From assembly GCA_947493695.1 (NCBI GenBank), contig CANLSF010000005.1, positions 1 to 64,000 of the forward strand: 64,000 bases of DNA. The letters run 5' to 3'. This document shows, one piece after another, positions 17,777-26,217 of this stretch. A model generated the notes under the pieces. The model was not told the origin of the DNA, did no database searches, and saw nothing but the letters and a program-made list of their open reading frames with translations. Source of the DNA: an uncultured Kiloniellaceae bacterium (GTDB lineage Bacteria > Pseudomonadota > Alphaproteobacteria > Kiloniellales > Kiloniellaceae). The position numbers and the translations under genes were made by a program. Position 1 is the first letter of the stretch. Each line of letters begins with the position of its first letter.

Positions 17777-19834
17777 ATGGAAAACGGCGCAAAGCAGCTG
17801 TTAGTTTGCAACTGTGAGAACACCATGCCGTTGCGTGGCGATGCCCTGGCCAAGGCCTGCGGCAACCCCAATGCCGCCAGGATGCACTCGCAGCTCTGCC
17901 GCGCCCAGATCGAAGAGGTGCAGAAAGCCGCAGCTGACGGCGCCCCCATCACCATTGCCTGCACGCAGGAAGCGCCGCTCTTTGAGGAAATCCTTGAAGA
18001 AGCCGGCTACGAAGGGGACGCTCAGTTCGTCAATATCCGCGAAACAGCCGGCTGGTCCGAGCAAGCCGGCAAGGCAAATGCCAAGATCGCCGCGCTTCTG
18101 GCCGAATCTACCATCGCCATTTCTCCGGCCCCCAGCGTGTCCATGCAATCCGAGGGCGCGTGTCTGGTCTATGGCCGGGACGAAATCGCGATTGAGGCCG
18201 CCCGGCAGCTCGCAGGCCGCCTCGACGTGACCGTCCTGCTGAGCAATCCCGGTGACATCCTGCCGCCGCAGGTCATGGATGTGCCGATTTTCAAGGGCAC
18301 TGTCTCGGCTGCCAAAGGACACTTCGGCGCCTTCGAGATCGTCGTCGATGACTATGCGCCCTCCGTCGTCTCCGCACGTGCCACCATGGCCTTCGAAGCC
18401 CCGCGCGACGGTGCCTCCTCCAAATGTGATCTGATCCTCGATCTCACAGGCGGCACGCCTCTCTTTAACGCCCATGAGAAACGCGATGGATATTTCCGGC
18501 CCGATCCAGGCGATCCGGCTGCGGTTCAACGCGCACTCTTTGAACTGAGTGAGCTCAACGGCGAGTTCGAGAAACCGCTCTATGTCAAATACGACGCGGA
18601 CATCTGCGCCCACTCCCGCAGCCGCAAGCAGGGTTGTAATCGCTGTCTCGACGTTTGCCCGACCGGGGCGATCACCTCCGCCGGAGACATCGTGGAATTC
18701 GATCCCTTCGTCTGCGCCGGCTGCGGGTCCTGCAGCGCGGTTTGCCCGACCGGCGCCGCGGGCTATGCGATCCCGGCAACAACCGACATCATGGAACGCC
18801 TGCGTGTGCTGCTGGGCACCTACCACGGCGCGGAAGGTCAGGAACCCGTCCTGCTGATTCACGACGAACAGCATGGCACGCCCCTGATCAGTTTGCTCGC
18901 CCGCTTTGGGGCCGGCCTGCCCGCGAACGTCATTCCCTTCATGGTCAACGAAGTGACCCAGGTCGGCTTCGACATCATGTCCGCCGCCTATGCTTACGGC
19001 GTCAGTCAGGTCATTTTGCTGGCCTCGCCGAAACAGCAGGGCGAACTGGATGGACTGGCGTCCCAGATCGGCATGGCGGAAGCCGTCATGGAAGGTCTCG
19101 GCTACGGCGGCGGCAGAACCGATCTACTGATCGAGACCGATCCGGAAGCTCTGGCCAGGCATCTCAGTGGCCTGACCACACGCACCCAGGCCGATCCCGC
19201 CTCCTTCCTTTTGATGAGTGGCAAGCGCACCAACACACGCATGGCCGTGGAACATCTCCACGCCAAGGCCCCTGCCCCCATCGACGTACTGCCGCTCCCC
19301 GCGGGCGCAGCCTTCGGTGCCGTCGATATCCGCACGGAAGACTGCACCCTCTGCCTGGCCTGTGTCAGCAGCTGCCCGACCGGCGCACTGATGGACAATC
19401 CCGACAAACCGCAGCTCAGCTTCCAGGAATCCGCCTGCGTTCAGTGTGGCCTCTGTGTCGCGACCTGTCCGGAAAGCGTTATGGCTCTGGACCCGCGCAT
19501 GAACTTCACCCCTGAAGCCCGCAACACCAGAACGGTGAAGGAAGAAGAGCCTTTCGAGTGCGTCAGCTGCGGCAAGCCTTTCGGCTCAAAAGGCTCGATT
19601 GAAAAAATTGTCGAGACCCTGGGCAACAAGCATTCCATGTTCAAGAATCCCGAAGCCATCGAGCGCATCAAAATGTGCGAAGACTGCCGCGTGGTCTCCC
19701 AGTTCCAGGCCAAGGACAATCCTTTCATTGCCGCCGACCGCCCGATCCCGAAGACCACCGACGACTATCTGCGCGAACGCGAAATCGAAGACGCCCGCGC
19801 CAAGGTCAAGGCGGACCGGGAACGGGAGAATTGA
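17777..19834 (+). CDS. Polyferredoxin-like 4Fe-4S protein of the formate dehydrogenase locus
   Basis: A 685-residue soluble iron-sulfur protein. Cys groups in order: NCEN near the start, CAHSRSRKQGCNRCLDVCP, CAGCGSCSAVCP, CTLCLACVSSCP, CVQCGLCVATCP, and a C-terminal CVSC...CEDC pair that may bind zinc. The four ferredoxin-type motifs can carry four [4Fe-4S] clusters. A region between residues about 340 and 520 (LLIHDEQHGTPLISLLARFG) is alpha/beta and resembles hydrogenase-associated iron-sulfur subunits. Homologues sit regularly beside DUF3305/DUF3306 and FDH genes, suggesting electron supply or maturation. ATG at 17777 with GGAG upstream is preferred to the TTG three bases earlier. Confidence 0.87.
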   Translation: MENGAKQLLVCNCENTMPLRGDALAKACGNPNAARMHSQLCRAQIEEVQKAAADGAPITIACTQEAPLFEEILEEAGYEGDAQFVNIRETAGWSEQAGKANAKIAALLAESTIAISPAPSVSMQSEGACLVYGRDEIAIEAARQLAGRLDVTVLLSNPGDILPPQVMDVPIFKGTVSAAKGHFGAFEIVVDDYAPSVVSARATMAFEAPRDGASSKCDLILDLTGGTPLFNAHEKRDGYFRPDPGDPAAVQRALFELSELNGEFEKPLYVKYDADICAHSRSRKQGCNRCLDVCPTGAITSAGDIVEFDPFVCAGCGSCSAVCPTGAAGYAIPATTDIMERLRVLLGTYHGAEGQEPVLLIHDEQHGTPLISLLARFGAGLPANVIPFMVNEVTQVGFDIMSAAYAYGVSQVILLASPKQQGELDGLASQIGMAEAVMEGLGYGGGRTDLLIETDPEALARHLSGLTTRTQADPASFLLMSGKRTNTRMAVEHLHAKAPAPIDVLPLPAGAAFGAVDIRTEDCTLCLACVSSCPTGALMDNPDKPQLSFQESACVQCGLCVATCPESVMALDPRMNFTPEARNTRTVKEEEPFECVSCGKPFGSKGSIEKIVETLGNKHSMFKNPEAIERIKMCEDCRVVSQFQAKDNPFIAADRPIPKTTDDYLREREIEDARAKVKADREREN

Positions 19835-19858
19835 GTCTCGGGGATGGGTTGTTCGCTG

Positions 19859-20428
19859 TTACTGCGAAGCCGGGAAGCGATACCAGTGGTGACCGTCAGC
19901 CGCCATTGGCAGGAAGAGATACACCATACCGAAACCTCCGCTCCTGGATTTGACGATCAATGAACTATCTTCCGCCTTTAATAAGACAATTGAGCTGTAC
20001 TCGTAACCTACGAGAGGATTTCCTGCACTACGCGACACTCCGTCGTAGGAGCTGATTTCAGCGTCATTCTCGCTGCAGATCAGAGTACCTTCCTTCTCGG
20101 AAAACCTAGTTTCCGACAGCAGGTTTTCCCCTGTAAAACCACGAACATGAAGCACACGGTCGAGACCAAACTCAAATTCGACCCTCTCCAGATCTTCCAG
20201 CGCTTTCTCGGCCTTAAAAAAATAGTGTCTCAATTTCGGTTTGGCGCGACCGGTATATTCATCACTATTGCCGAAAGCACCCACATCTTCGTATGAGCCA
20301 GCAAGCGCTGCGCAGGCATCCTGCGCCTCCAAAGGCGCCGCCCACCGATCGGGATAGTCCGGATAGGACACACAACTGGCGAGCAGTCCGGCGACGGCCA
20401 AGCAGACCGCTGTGAAACGAATACTCAC
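19859..20428 (-). CDS. Putative lipoprotein of unknown function
   Basis: A 189-residue product with a classical lipoprotein signal: short basic start, hydrophobic VCLAVAGLLASC, and the lipobox LASC near residue 18. The mature domain is mixed alpha/beta, with a DACAALAGSYEDVG start that often marks small lipocalin-like lipoproteins. I prefer the GTG at 20428 because GAGGAAAG precedes it and it puts the signal at the N-terminus; the ATG 60 bases upstream would add a non-signal extension. Ends 24 bp from the end of the convergent polyferredoxin gene. Confidence 0.75.
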   Translation of the reverse strand: MSIRFTAVCLAVAGLLASCVSYPDYPDRWAAPLEAQDACAALAGSYEDVGAFGNSDEYTGRAKPKLRHYFFKAEKALEDLERVEFEFGLDRVLHVRGFTGENLLSETRFSEKEGTLICSENDAEISSYDGVSRSAGNPLVGYEYSSIVLLKAEDSSLIVKSRSGGFGMVYLFLPMAADGHHWYRFPASQ

Positions 20429-20603
20429 CTCTTTCCTCTCCTCTCGTATCCTCGACAATATCCCTGTAGGCAGAGGCACCCCGGACAACGGGAATGCTTA
20501 CCAAATACACGAGCAAGCTGGTGCTCACATGGGGAGACCAGGTCTCGACCACAACCGCCCCCCAAGTATCGCTGCGTATCCGTCACAGCACGCCCTCGTC
20601 GGC

Positions 20604-21368
20604 TTAGAACTTGCCGTTTTCGTTTTTCCAGTCACTCCGAGGTGCGATCTTTTCGGTGGTGTCCCAATGCTCGACGATTTTGCAGTTGGCAATGCGAAAG
20701 AGATCGTAGAAGGCCGAATGGACAGCCCTGCGGCGGCCTTCGCTCACGCAAAGCACGAAGTCGCCATCCGCCAGAACACGATGGATACGTTGGTAGTCGA
20801 TATGCCTGCCGCCTGCATCGCCCGCTTCCAGCGCTAAACACAGGCTCTCCACGCCATCCCCAAGCGACGGGTTATGTTCGCTATAGTCATCTTCCGCGAC
20901 AAAATCCGTCAGGCGTTCGAAGCGGCCTTCGAGCAGAATGGTTTCAGCAAAATCCCGAACCAGACCGCGATTGCTTCCCGTCAGCTCCTGATCCCTAGCC
21001 TCGGTCGGGCCATCGACCATACTGCGGCCTGCGGGGTTGGGCCCCTGCCTTTCCTGGATATTGTCCCAGTGCTCCACGGCCCGCCCCTCGTCAAAGCGGA
21101 AGACTTCGAAGCCGACCTTCCGGCTGGTGAAGTCATATTCGGTGTGAGCAAAGACAAAATCACCGTCCTCGAAAGCCCGTACAATGTTGACCCGGGGCTG
21201 AGTTTTTGACAGCCGCTTGAAGAGCGCCGCCAAACCCTCACTGCCCTCATGAGTCTGCGGATTGTGTTGGACATAACGTGCCTCATCCACCACGCCGATA
21301 GGGCCGGGATCCCCCGTTTCAATGCTCTTCAGCAGCGCCCGTATCTGATCTTTTTTCGATGTGGTCAT
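20604..21368 (-). CDS. Tandem SnoaL/NTF2-like protein
   Basis: A 254-residue protein made of two SnoaL-like halves (about residues 5-110 and 125-250). Each has the family pattern: a YVQHNP or YSEHNP catalytic-like segment, then RVNIVRAFEDGDFVFAHTEY or YQRIHRVLADGDFVLCVSEG, then VEHWDNIQE or VEHWDTTEK. Such domains usually act as small-molecule isomerases, cyclases or dehydratases, or are non-enzymatic. The duplication inside one chain is uncommon. ATG at 21368 gives the expected SnoaL start; an upstream ATG adds 28 residues without similarity. Confidence 0.85.
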   Translation of the reverse strand: MTTSKKDQIRALLKSIETGDPGPIGVVDEARYVQHNPQTHEGSEGLAALFKRLSKTQPRVNIVRAFEDGDFVFAHTEYDFTSRKVGFEVFRFDEGRAVEHWDNIQERQGPNPAGRSMVDGPTEARDQELTGSNRGLVRDFAETILLEGRFERLTDFVAEDDYSEHNPSLGDGVESLCLALEAGDAGGRHIDYQRIHRVLADGDFVLCVSEGRRRAVHSAFYDLFRIANCKIVEHWDTTEKIAPRSDWKNENGKF

Positions 21369-21642
21369 GTCCTGCACCGGAGACGGAAATTCAAAAACAT
21401 TTGATCCTTTCGGCAATGCGGCCAGACTCTCGTGGCGCAAGTCAAGAAACAACTGCCATTCCTCTCAATCTCGACCAACCGCCCCGCCCATATGATCCCA
21501 GCCTTGCGCAGGCAGACTATTCCAAAACCGGAAACAGCATGTTTAACTACCCAACCATTCGTGCGCTGACAGCTGTTTCCGAAAAGCGCATCACCGTCGC
21601 CCCCTTACAGAGGTACCGCGACTGTAAAAGGAGGCAGGCGTT

Positions 21643-22815
21643 TTGCTGCAAAAATACCTATCCGGCGGGCTGATTGCCTGTGCTTCACTGACATTCATGG
21701 CCTGTTTCTCGGCAGGGCACGCCGACACCTTAAACGCGGGAAGTTTCACCTCTGCATGGGAAGGCGAGATTCTCTGGGCCGGTGAAACCGCGCCGCAGCG
21801 CGCAGTGGTATCCCTAAGCAATCAGAAGACCAATGGCGCTGCGGACCTGGCCGCGCCCCTCGAACTAACCCTTGATCTTGGGCAAGCAGGTTGCATCGGA
21901 CCAACGAAAGAAACCGCACGCGTTTCCGGCGGCCGGGTGATACAACTCAAGCCCAGCGGCAAAACGAATTGCAAAGCCGAGGTCGCCAGCATTCAGCTTG
22001 TCGCCACCACCTCCAATGAGATTGGCATACTGGTGTTGGGTGCCACCAATCTCCTGGCGCAGGGCAAGCTCAAACCCCGCGATGTCTCACAGCAATTGGC
22101 AATCGCGCCTCCAACACACCCGGAATTTTCGCCCGAGGCCCTCAAGGGCCCCTCTTCTCTTATCGGATATTTCTACGTCACGCCGGCCGGTTCGGTTTAT
22201 GAGTTGGTGCCCTTCGAGAAGGACTTTGGATTTAAGGTCGTCGCGACCAGCCAGTTTGAAGGCGACGCCGGTGTGCGCCCCGGCGAGCTCGTCGGCAGAG
22301 GCCGCTACAATTCGGCGGCGCTCGCCCTCTCCCGTTCGGAAAAGGTAAAACTCTCGGAGGAAACCAAAGCCGCCTACCGGCATTGTCCCGCCATATACAC
22401 GCGTCCCGAAATCTACGACCTTATCGACCTCACTGACCGCAGCGCCGTCTCCGTGCCCGACGACGTGATCGCGCTCACCCCGCGCAGCAAACAGTTTTGC
22501 ACGCGCGTGCGCACCAGCCGGGAAAGCTGCCGGGTCACGTCCTGCAGCGAGTACACGCCTCACGGCGAGAAAAAGACCTTTCTCGTCAAGGACCGCGCTT
22601 TGGCCCGGAAAATGGGCGACGCCGCCCGTGCGTCCCATACCGCTTCGGAAACCTACGCTCAGGCTGCCGCACGCCTGAAGCGCGACCAGGCCGCTGAGAA
22701 CAGAGCGCGCGGGACTGAGAGCAAAGGTTACTTCGACGCGGGCGGCGCCTGTGGCCCCATCAGCTGCGAGCAGGAAGACACGCTGCAGTTCATAATGGAT
22801 CAGTACTGGAAGTAA
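21643..22815 (+). CDS. Exported protein of unknown function, 390 aa
   Basis: I do not recognise the family. Translation probably starts at TTG 21643, seven bases after a near-perfect AGGAGG. A signal peptide spans residues 1-27 (hydrophobic LIACASLTFMACFSAGHADT). The mature part has two regions: a beta-rich one (about 30-190) with paired cysteines, and a second with clustered cysteines (CPAIYTRPEIYDL, CTRVRTSRESCRVTSC) and a final GGACGPISCEQED. The even number of mature cysteines fits disulfides in the periplasm or outside the cell. It is convergent with the YopT-like gene, 23 bp away. Confidence 0.8.
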   Translation: MLQKYLSGGLIACASLTFMACFSAGHADTLNAGSFTSAWEGEILWAGETAPQRAVVSLSNQKTNGAADLAAPLELTLDLGQAGCIGPTKETARVSGGRVIQLKPSGKTNCKAEVASIQLVATTSNEIGILVLGATNLLAQGKLKPRDVSQQLAIAPPTHPEFSPEALKGPSSLIGYFYVTPAGSVYELVPFEKDFGFKVVATSQFEGDAGVRPGELVGRGRYNSAALALSRSEKVKLSEETKAAYRHCPAIYTRPEIYDLIDLTDRSAVSVPDDVIALTPRSKQFCTRVRTSRESCRVTSCSEYTPHGEKKTFLVKDRALARKMGDAARASHTASETYAQAAARLKRDQAAENRARGTESKGYFDAGGACGPISCEQEDTLQFIMDQYWK

Positions 22816-22838
22816 CGCTCAAACCTGAACGCTTGCCG

Positions 22839-23429
22839 CTACTCGTCCGTTGTGCGGGCGACTTCCGAAACCAGCCGGTACTCGGGAAATCGTTGAAACA
22901 GGTGTTGCAGAATGCCGTCGAGCTCTTGCAGCGTTCCGACATATTCTCCGATATTCGGGTCAAAGACGTGCAGCGCCGCCCGGTGTATGTTGCTTGTCAG
23001 GCTCTCCAGCCCACGAAAGCCCGCGATCGCATGACGACCCGCGCCCGGCATGGCCATAGTCCAGGTCGCCGCCGCCCCCAATTGATCGAGGTCGGCGGAC
23101 ATCCGCCTGCGAATCCCCTCCATTCCCACCAGCGCACGCATGACCAGCGTTTGTTCCGCGAAATCGTGTCCAAGGCTGCGCGCCATGTCCGCGCGCGCAT
23201 CGGTCCGCCCTCGGGTCTGGCGCTGCTGCGCATAAGATTTTTGATATTGAGCGATGCCGGAAGCGTTGGTGCGCAGCACTGTCATGCGCTCCCGTGGCGT
23301 GCGTGTTGTGGGTGCCTTCATCAATGCGAGCCAGTAGTCGCAGAGCGCGACGCAAACGCCGCCTTTCACCGCTGGATCGCTAATACCCTTTAACAAATCA
23401 CCCTGACTGAACGGCGTCAGCTTAGCCAT
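22839..23429 (-). CDS. YopT-like cysteine protease (peptidase C58) homologue
   Basis: A 196-residue protein with the three catalytic landmarks of the C58/YopT-AvrPphB family in order: Cys26 in KGGVCVALCDYWLALM, His133 in GRHAIAGF, and Asp157 in VFDPNIGEYVG. The spacing (about 107 and 24 residues) matches YopT-type domains. Family members are effectors that cleave host proteins in eukaryotic cells, often delivered by type III secretion, but none of that machinery is in this window. There is no signal peptide. The gene is nearly all catalytic domain, so it lacks the N-terminal secretion segment of YopT. The family call is strong, the biological role open. Confidence 0.8.
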   Translation of the reverse strand: MAKLTPFSQGDLLKGISDPAVKGGVCVALCDYWLALMKAPTTRTPRERMTVLRTNASGIAQYQKSYAQQRQTRGRTDARADMARSLGHDFAEQTLVMRALVGMEGIRRRMSADLDQLGAAATWTMAMPGAGRHAIAGFRGLESLTSNIHRAALHVFDPNIGEYVGTLQELDGILQHLFQRFPEYRLVSEVARTTDE

Positions 23430-23668
23430 AATAATTCACCTTCCATCTTTTAAATAGGACCTGGCATCTCCAGGGGAGAAATATTCCCTGGATTTCAACG
23501 CGCCTGATGTTCGCCAAAATTGCGAAAGCGCCTGACTGTAATGCCCTGTTCCAGCCCGCCGCGCCTGTTGAAAATTTGAGACACCGAGGTTGCAGCACCG
23601 GCAGCCTGGCAAATGCCTCCAGCGCGCGGGCCTAACCGCGCAGGTAGGTAACCGCTACATCAAGCAAC

Positions 23669-23719
23669 TTGACATATTTGGACAATTGTCCTATTTCCAT
23701 TTTTAGGACGAGCATCCTA
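23669..23719 (+). promoter_or_regulatory. Promoter with overlapping palindromic operators of the Old Yellow Enzyme gene
   Basis: TTGACA (23669-23674), a 17-bp spacer and TATTTC (23692-23697) form a plausible sigma-70 promoter. The spacer contains a perfect 12-bp palindrome GGACAATTGTCC (23680-23691). A second related site AGGACGAGCATCCT (23705-23718) lies 26 bp downstream, centre to centre. A repressor bound at both would block initiation, as NemR-type or MarR/TetR-type repressors do for enoate reductases. No regulator gene is adjacent. Confidence 0.7.
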
Positions 23720-23742
23720 CAACTTAAAATCATGGAGCTAAG

Positions 23743-24849
23743 ATGCAAAAAGATCTCTTTTCTCCCTTCAGTATGGGCGATCTCACTCTCTCTAACCGGA
23801 TGGTCATGGCACCGATGACTCGTAATCGGGCCAACGACGGCGGCGCGCCGACCGCTTTGATGATGGAACACTACCGTCAGCGTGCCACAGCCGGCCTGAT
23901 CATCTCGGAATCGTCACCGGTTTCGCCTCAGGCTGTGGGCTATCCCCACACGCCGGGCATGTACACGCCCGATCAGACCCGAGGCTGGCTGCGACTGGTG
24001 AATACGGTTCATTCGGCCGGCAGCCTGATCTTCGCTCAGCTTCAGCACTGCGGGCGCATTTCACATCCGAGTCATCAGCCCGGGGGAACCGCCCCTGTCG
24101 CCCCCTCCGCCATAAAACCTAAGGGGCATGCCGTAACAGCCAACGGGTTCCAGGACTATGTTCTGCCGCGCGCTCTCACGCTGTCGGAAACTGAAGATGC
24201 GGTCGAGGAATTCAGGCTTGCCGCCGTGAACGCCCGGGAGGCCGGTTTCGACGGTATCGAAGTCCATGGCGCGAACGGCTACCTGATTGACCAGTTTCTA
24301 CGCGACGGCACCAATCAACGCTTGGACGCTTACGGCGGAACGCTCGAGAAACGCGCGCGATTCCTGCACGAGGTCATCGATGCCGTGACCGGTGTTTTCC
24401 CTGCCTCGCGCGTTGGGCTGCGGCTCACGCCGGAGAACAGCTTCAACGACATGTCAGATTCAGATCCTCAGGGGCACTTTGAACAGATCGTTGCTTCTCT
24501 GTCGGACCGAGGCCTGGCTTACCTGCACGTTCTGGAAGGCGATATGACCGGGGCGGCTCCGATGGTCAACTATCGAAAGCTGCGGGACCTCTTTCGCGGT
24601 GTTTACATCGCAAACAACGGTTACGATAAAGCACGTGCAGAATCTGCACTTGCGACCGGTGCTGCGGACCTAATCGCGTTCGGAACGCCCTTCCTCGCCA
24701 ATCCGGACCTTGTCACGCGCTACCGGCTGGGCCTGCCGCTTAACAGGATAGACCAGTCCACCTTCTACGGCGGCGACGAAACCGGCTACACCGACTATCC
24801 AAGCGCCAGTGAAGCACTGGTCCACGCCAGATCCACAGAGGCCGCGTAA
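23743..24849 (+). CDS. Old Yellow Enzyme family flavin reductase
   Basis: A 368-residue FMN-dependent ene-reductase of the NemA/OYE type, which reduces activated C=C bonds or nitro groups with NAD(P)H. Visible family motifs: N-terminal FSPFSMGDLTLSNRMVMAPM, HSAGSLIFAQLQHCGRISHP, a GFDGIEVHGANGYLIDQFL segment with the H/N ligand pair, GLRLTPENSFNDM, and the C-terminal flavin phosphate site LIAFGTPFLANPDL. Length is normal for the family. ATG at 23743 has GGAG in front. Expression is likely controlled by the palindromes overlapping its promoter. Confidence 0.93.
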   Translation: MQKDLFSPFSMGDLTLSNRMVMAPMTRNRANDGGAPTALMMEHYRQRATAGLIISESSPVSPQAVGYPHTPGMYTPDQTRGWLRLVNTVHSAGSLIFAQLQHCGRISHPSHQPGGTAPVAPSAIKPKGHAVTANGFQDYVLPRALTLSETEDAVEEFRLAAVNAREAGFDGIEVHGANGYLIDQFLRDGTNQRLDAYGGTLEKRARFLHEVIDAVTGVFPASRVGLRLTPENSFNDMSDSDPQGHFEQIVASLSDRGLAYLHVLEGDMTGAAPMVNYRKLRDLFRGVYIANNGYDKARAESALATGAADLIAFGTPFLANPDLVTRYRLGLPLNRIDQSTFYGGDETGYTDYPSASEALVHARSTEAA

Positions 24850-24871
24850 GGCTAATGTTCCGAGTGTAATT

Positions 24872-24938
24872 CGGGGTCAGATCTTGTGGAATGCGGTCCA
24901 AATATCGGGATCCAGTCACAAACCAGGATCTGACCCCG
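24872..24938. repeat. Inverted repeat of a 12-bp motif (possible REP-like remnant)
   Basis: Arms CGGGGTCAGATC (24872-24883) and GATCTGACCCCG (24927-24938) are perfectly complementary around a 43-bp centre. The left arm extends to GGGGTCAGATCTTG, and the same 14 bp occur in reverse complement at 36369-36382. This looks like a mobile or REP-associated repeat inserted in the gap between the Old Yellow Enzyme and HlyD genes. No transposase frame is present. Confidence 0.55.
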
Positions 24939-25137
24939 TTTCTGTTCCAGGGATAGCTGTGGAGTTAACCGTAAATACAGATTCACGAAACGAGGCAGGG
25001 CAAGAGTTGGATGTAAAGCTGCAGGTCCCGGATCGTCACCGGTCTGCCTTGCCGCCAACCCCTCACGGGTAGACAAACGTTTTCGCGCGAGGCTAACTGA
25101 AAATCATCAGGGGCGAATCGAGGACACCGGAACTGCA

Positions 25138-26217
25138 ATGACGGAAGAAAAAGACAAGCTGCAAGGCTTGAGGAAATTCACACTCGGCGTTCTCGGCTTG
25201 GCTGTGATCCTATTCCTCTATTTTGTCATCGCCGATCGCTCGACGCCTTTTGCAGGCGATGCCCGCGTGCAGGCCTTTATCCTGCGGATTGCGCCGGAGG
25301 TCAGCGGCCGGGTGGAGGCGGTTGGGGTCACGGACAATCAGATCGTCGACGCAGGAACTGAACTCTTTCGCATTGAGACCACGCCATACAAGCTGAGCGT
25401 CGAACAGGCCGAGGCTGTTTTGGAGCAGGCCGGACAAGCCGTGGGCGCATCGACGGCCTCTGTCGCAGTGTCCCAGGCGCGTCTCGATGAAGTGCGGGCG
25501 GCAGAGGCCAATGTCCGCGCGCAATCTTCGAGAACCCTGGATCTGGTCAAGCGCGGCGTTTATCCCAAGGCGCGCGAAGACGACGCCGTCGCAGCCATCG
25601 ATGAAGCACGCGCCGCAACGCAGAGTGCGGAAGCAGACCTGCGCCGCGCTCAGGAACAGCTGGGCCCCGGTGGTGCGGAAAACCCTCAGATCAAGGAAGC
25701 TCTCGCTGCGCTCGAACGGGCGCGTTTCGACCTGTCGCGGACTACGGTGCAGGCCCCCGCACGCGGGGTGGTCACCAACCTTCAGCTTGCCGGTGGGCAG
25801 ACCGTTTCATCCGGTCAACCTGCGCTGACATTCATCAGCGCACAGGACGCGTGGCTGCTCGCGCCCCTGCCGGAAAACTCAATCGGTGTTATCGCGGCAG
25901 GCCAGGAAGCCGAGGTCGTTCTCGATGTCTTGCCGGGTCAGGTCTTTCCGGCGGTTGTCCGCACCATCGGCTGGGGTGTCGCAGAGGGGCAGACAAACAC
26001 CAGTACCGGGCTTCCCGTAACACCGAGAGAAACCGGATGGCTGTCGGACGCCCAACGCTTTCCGGTCCAATTGTCCTTCGATCATGAGAACCCTCCGAAG
26101 GGTGCGCGCTATGGCTCGCGCGCAGCGGTGATCATCTACACGGGCGGCAACCCGGTGATGAACGCCATCGCCTGGATCCGCATTCGGCTGATCGCCTTCC
26201 TGACCTATGTCTCCTGA
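25138..26217 (+). CDS. HlyD/EmrA-family membrane fusion protein
   Basis: A 359-residue periplasmic adaptor subunit. One N-terminal membrane helix (about residues 13-32) is followed by a lipoyl-like half (FILRIAPEVSGRVEAVGV), a coiled-coil hairpin (about 85-190), the second lipoyl half and a beta-barrel domain with QAPARGVVTNLQLAGGQTV. Such proteins bridge an inner-membrane pump and an outer-membrane channel. Its 3' end overlaps the start of the DUF2955 permease by 11 bp, so both are one unit. Confidence 0.9.
   Translation: MTEEKDKLQGLRKFTLGVLGLAVILFLYFVIADRSTPFAGDARVQAFILRIAPEVSGRVEAVGVTDNQIVDAGTELFRIETTPYKLSVEQAEAVLEQAGQAVGASTASVAVSQARLDEVRAAEANVRAQSSRTLDLVKRGVYPKAREDDAVAAIDEARAATQSAEADLRRAQEQLGPGGAENPQIKEALAALERARFDLSRTTVQAPARGVVTNLQLAGGQTVSSGQPALTFISAQDAWLLAPLPENSIGVIAAGQEAEVVLDVLPGQVFPAVVRTIGWGVAEGQTNTSTGLPVTPRETGWLSDAQRFPVQLSFDHENPPKGARYGSRAAVIIYTGGNPVMNAIAWIRIRLIAFLTYVS

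Noticed and set aside
17801-18874. 357-codon minus-strand frame opposite the polyferredoxin
   Set aside because: No domain and opposite a gene with four ferredoxin motifs.
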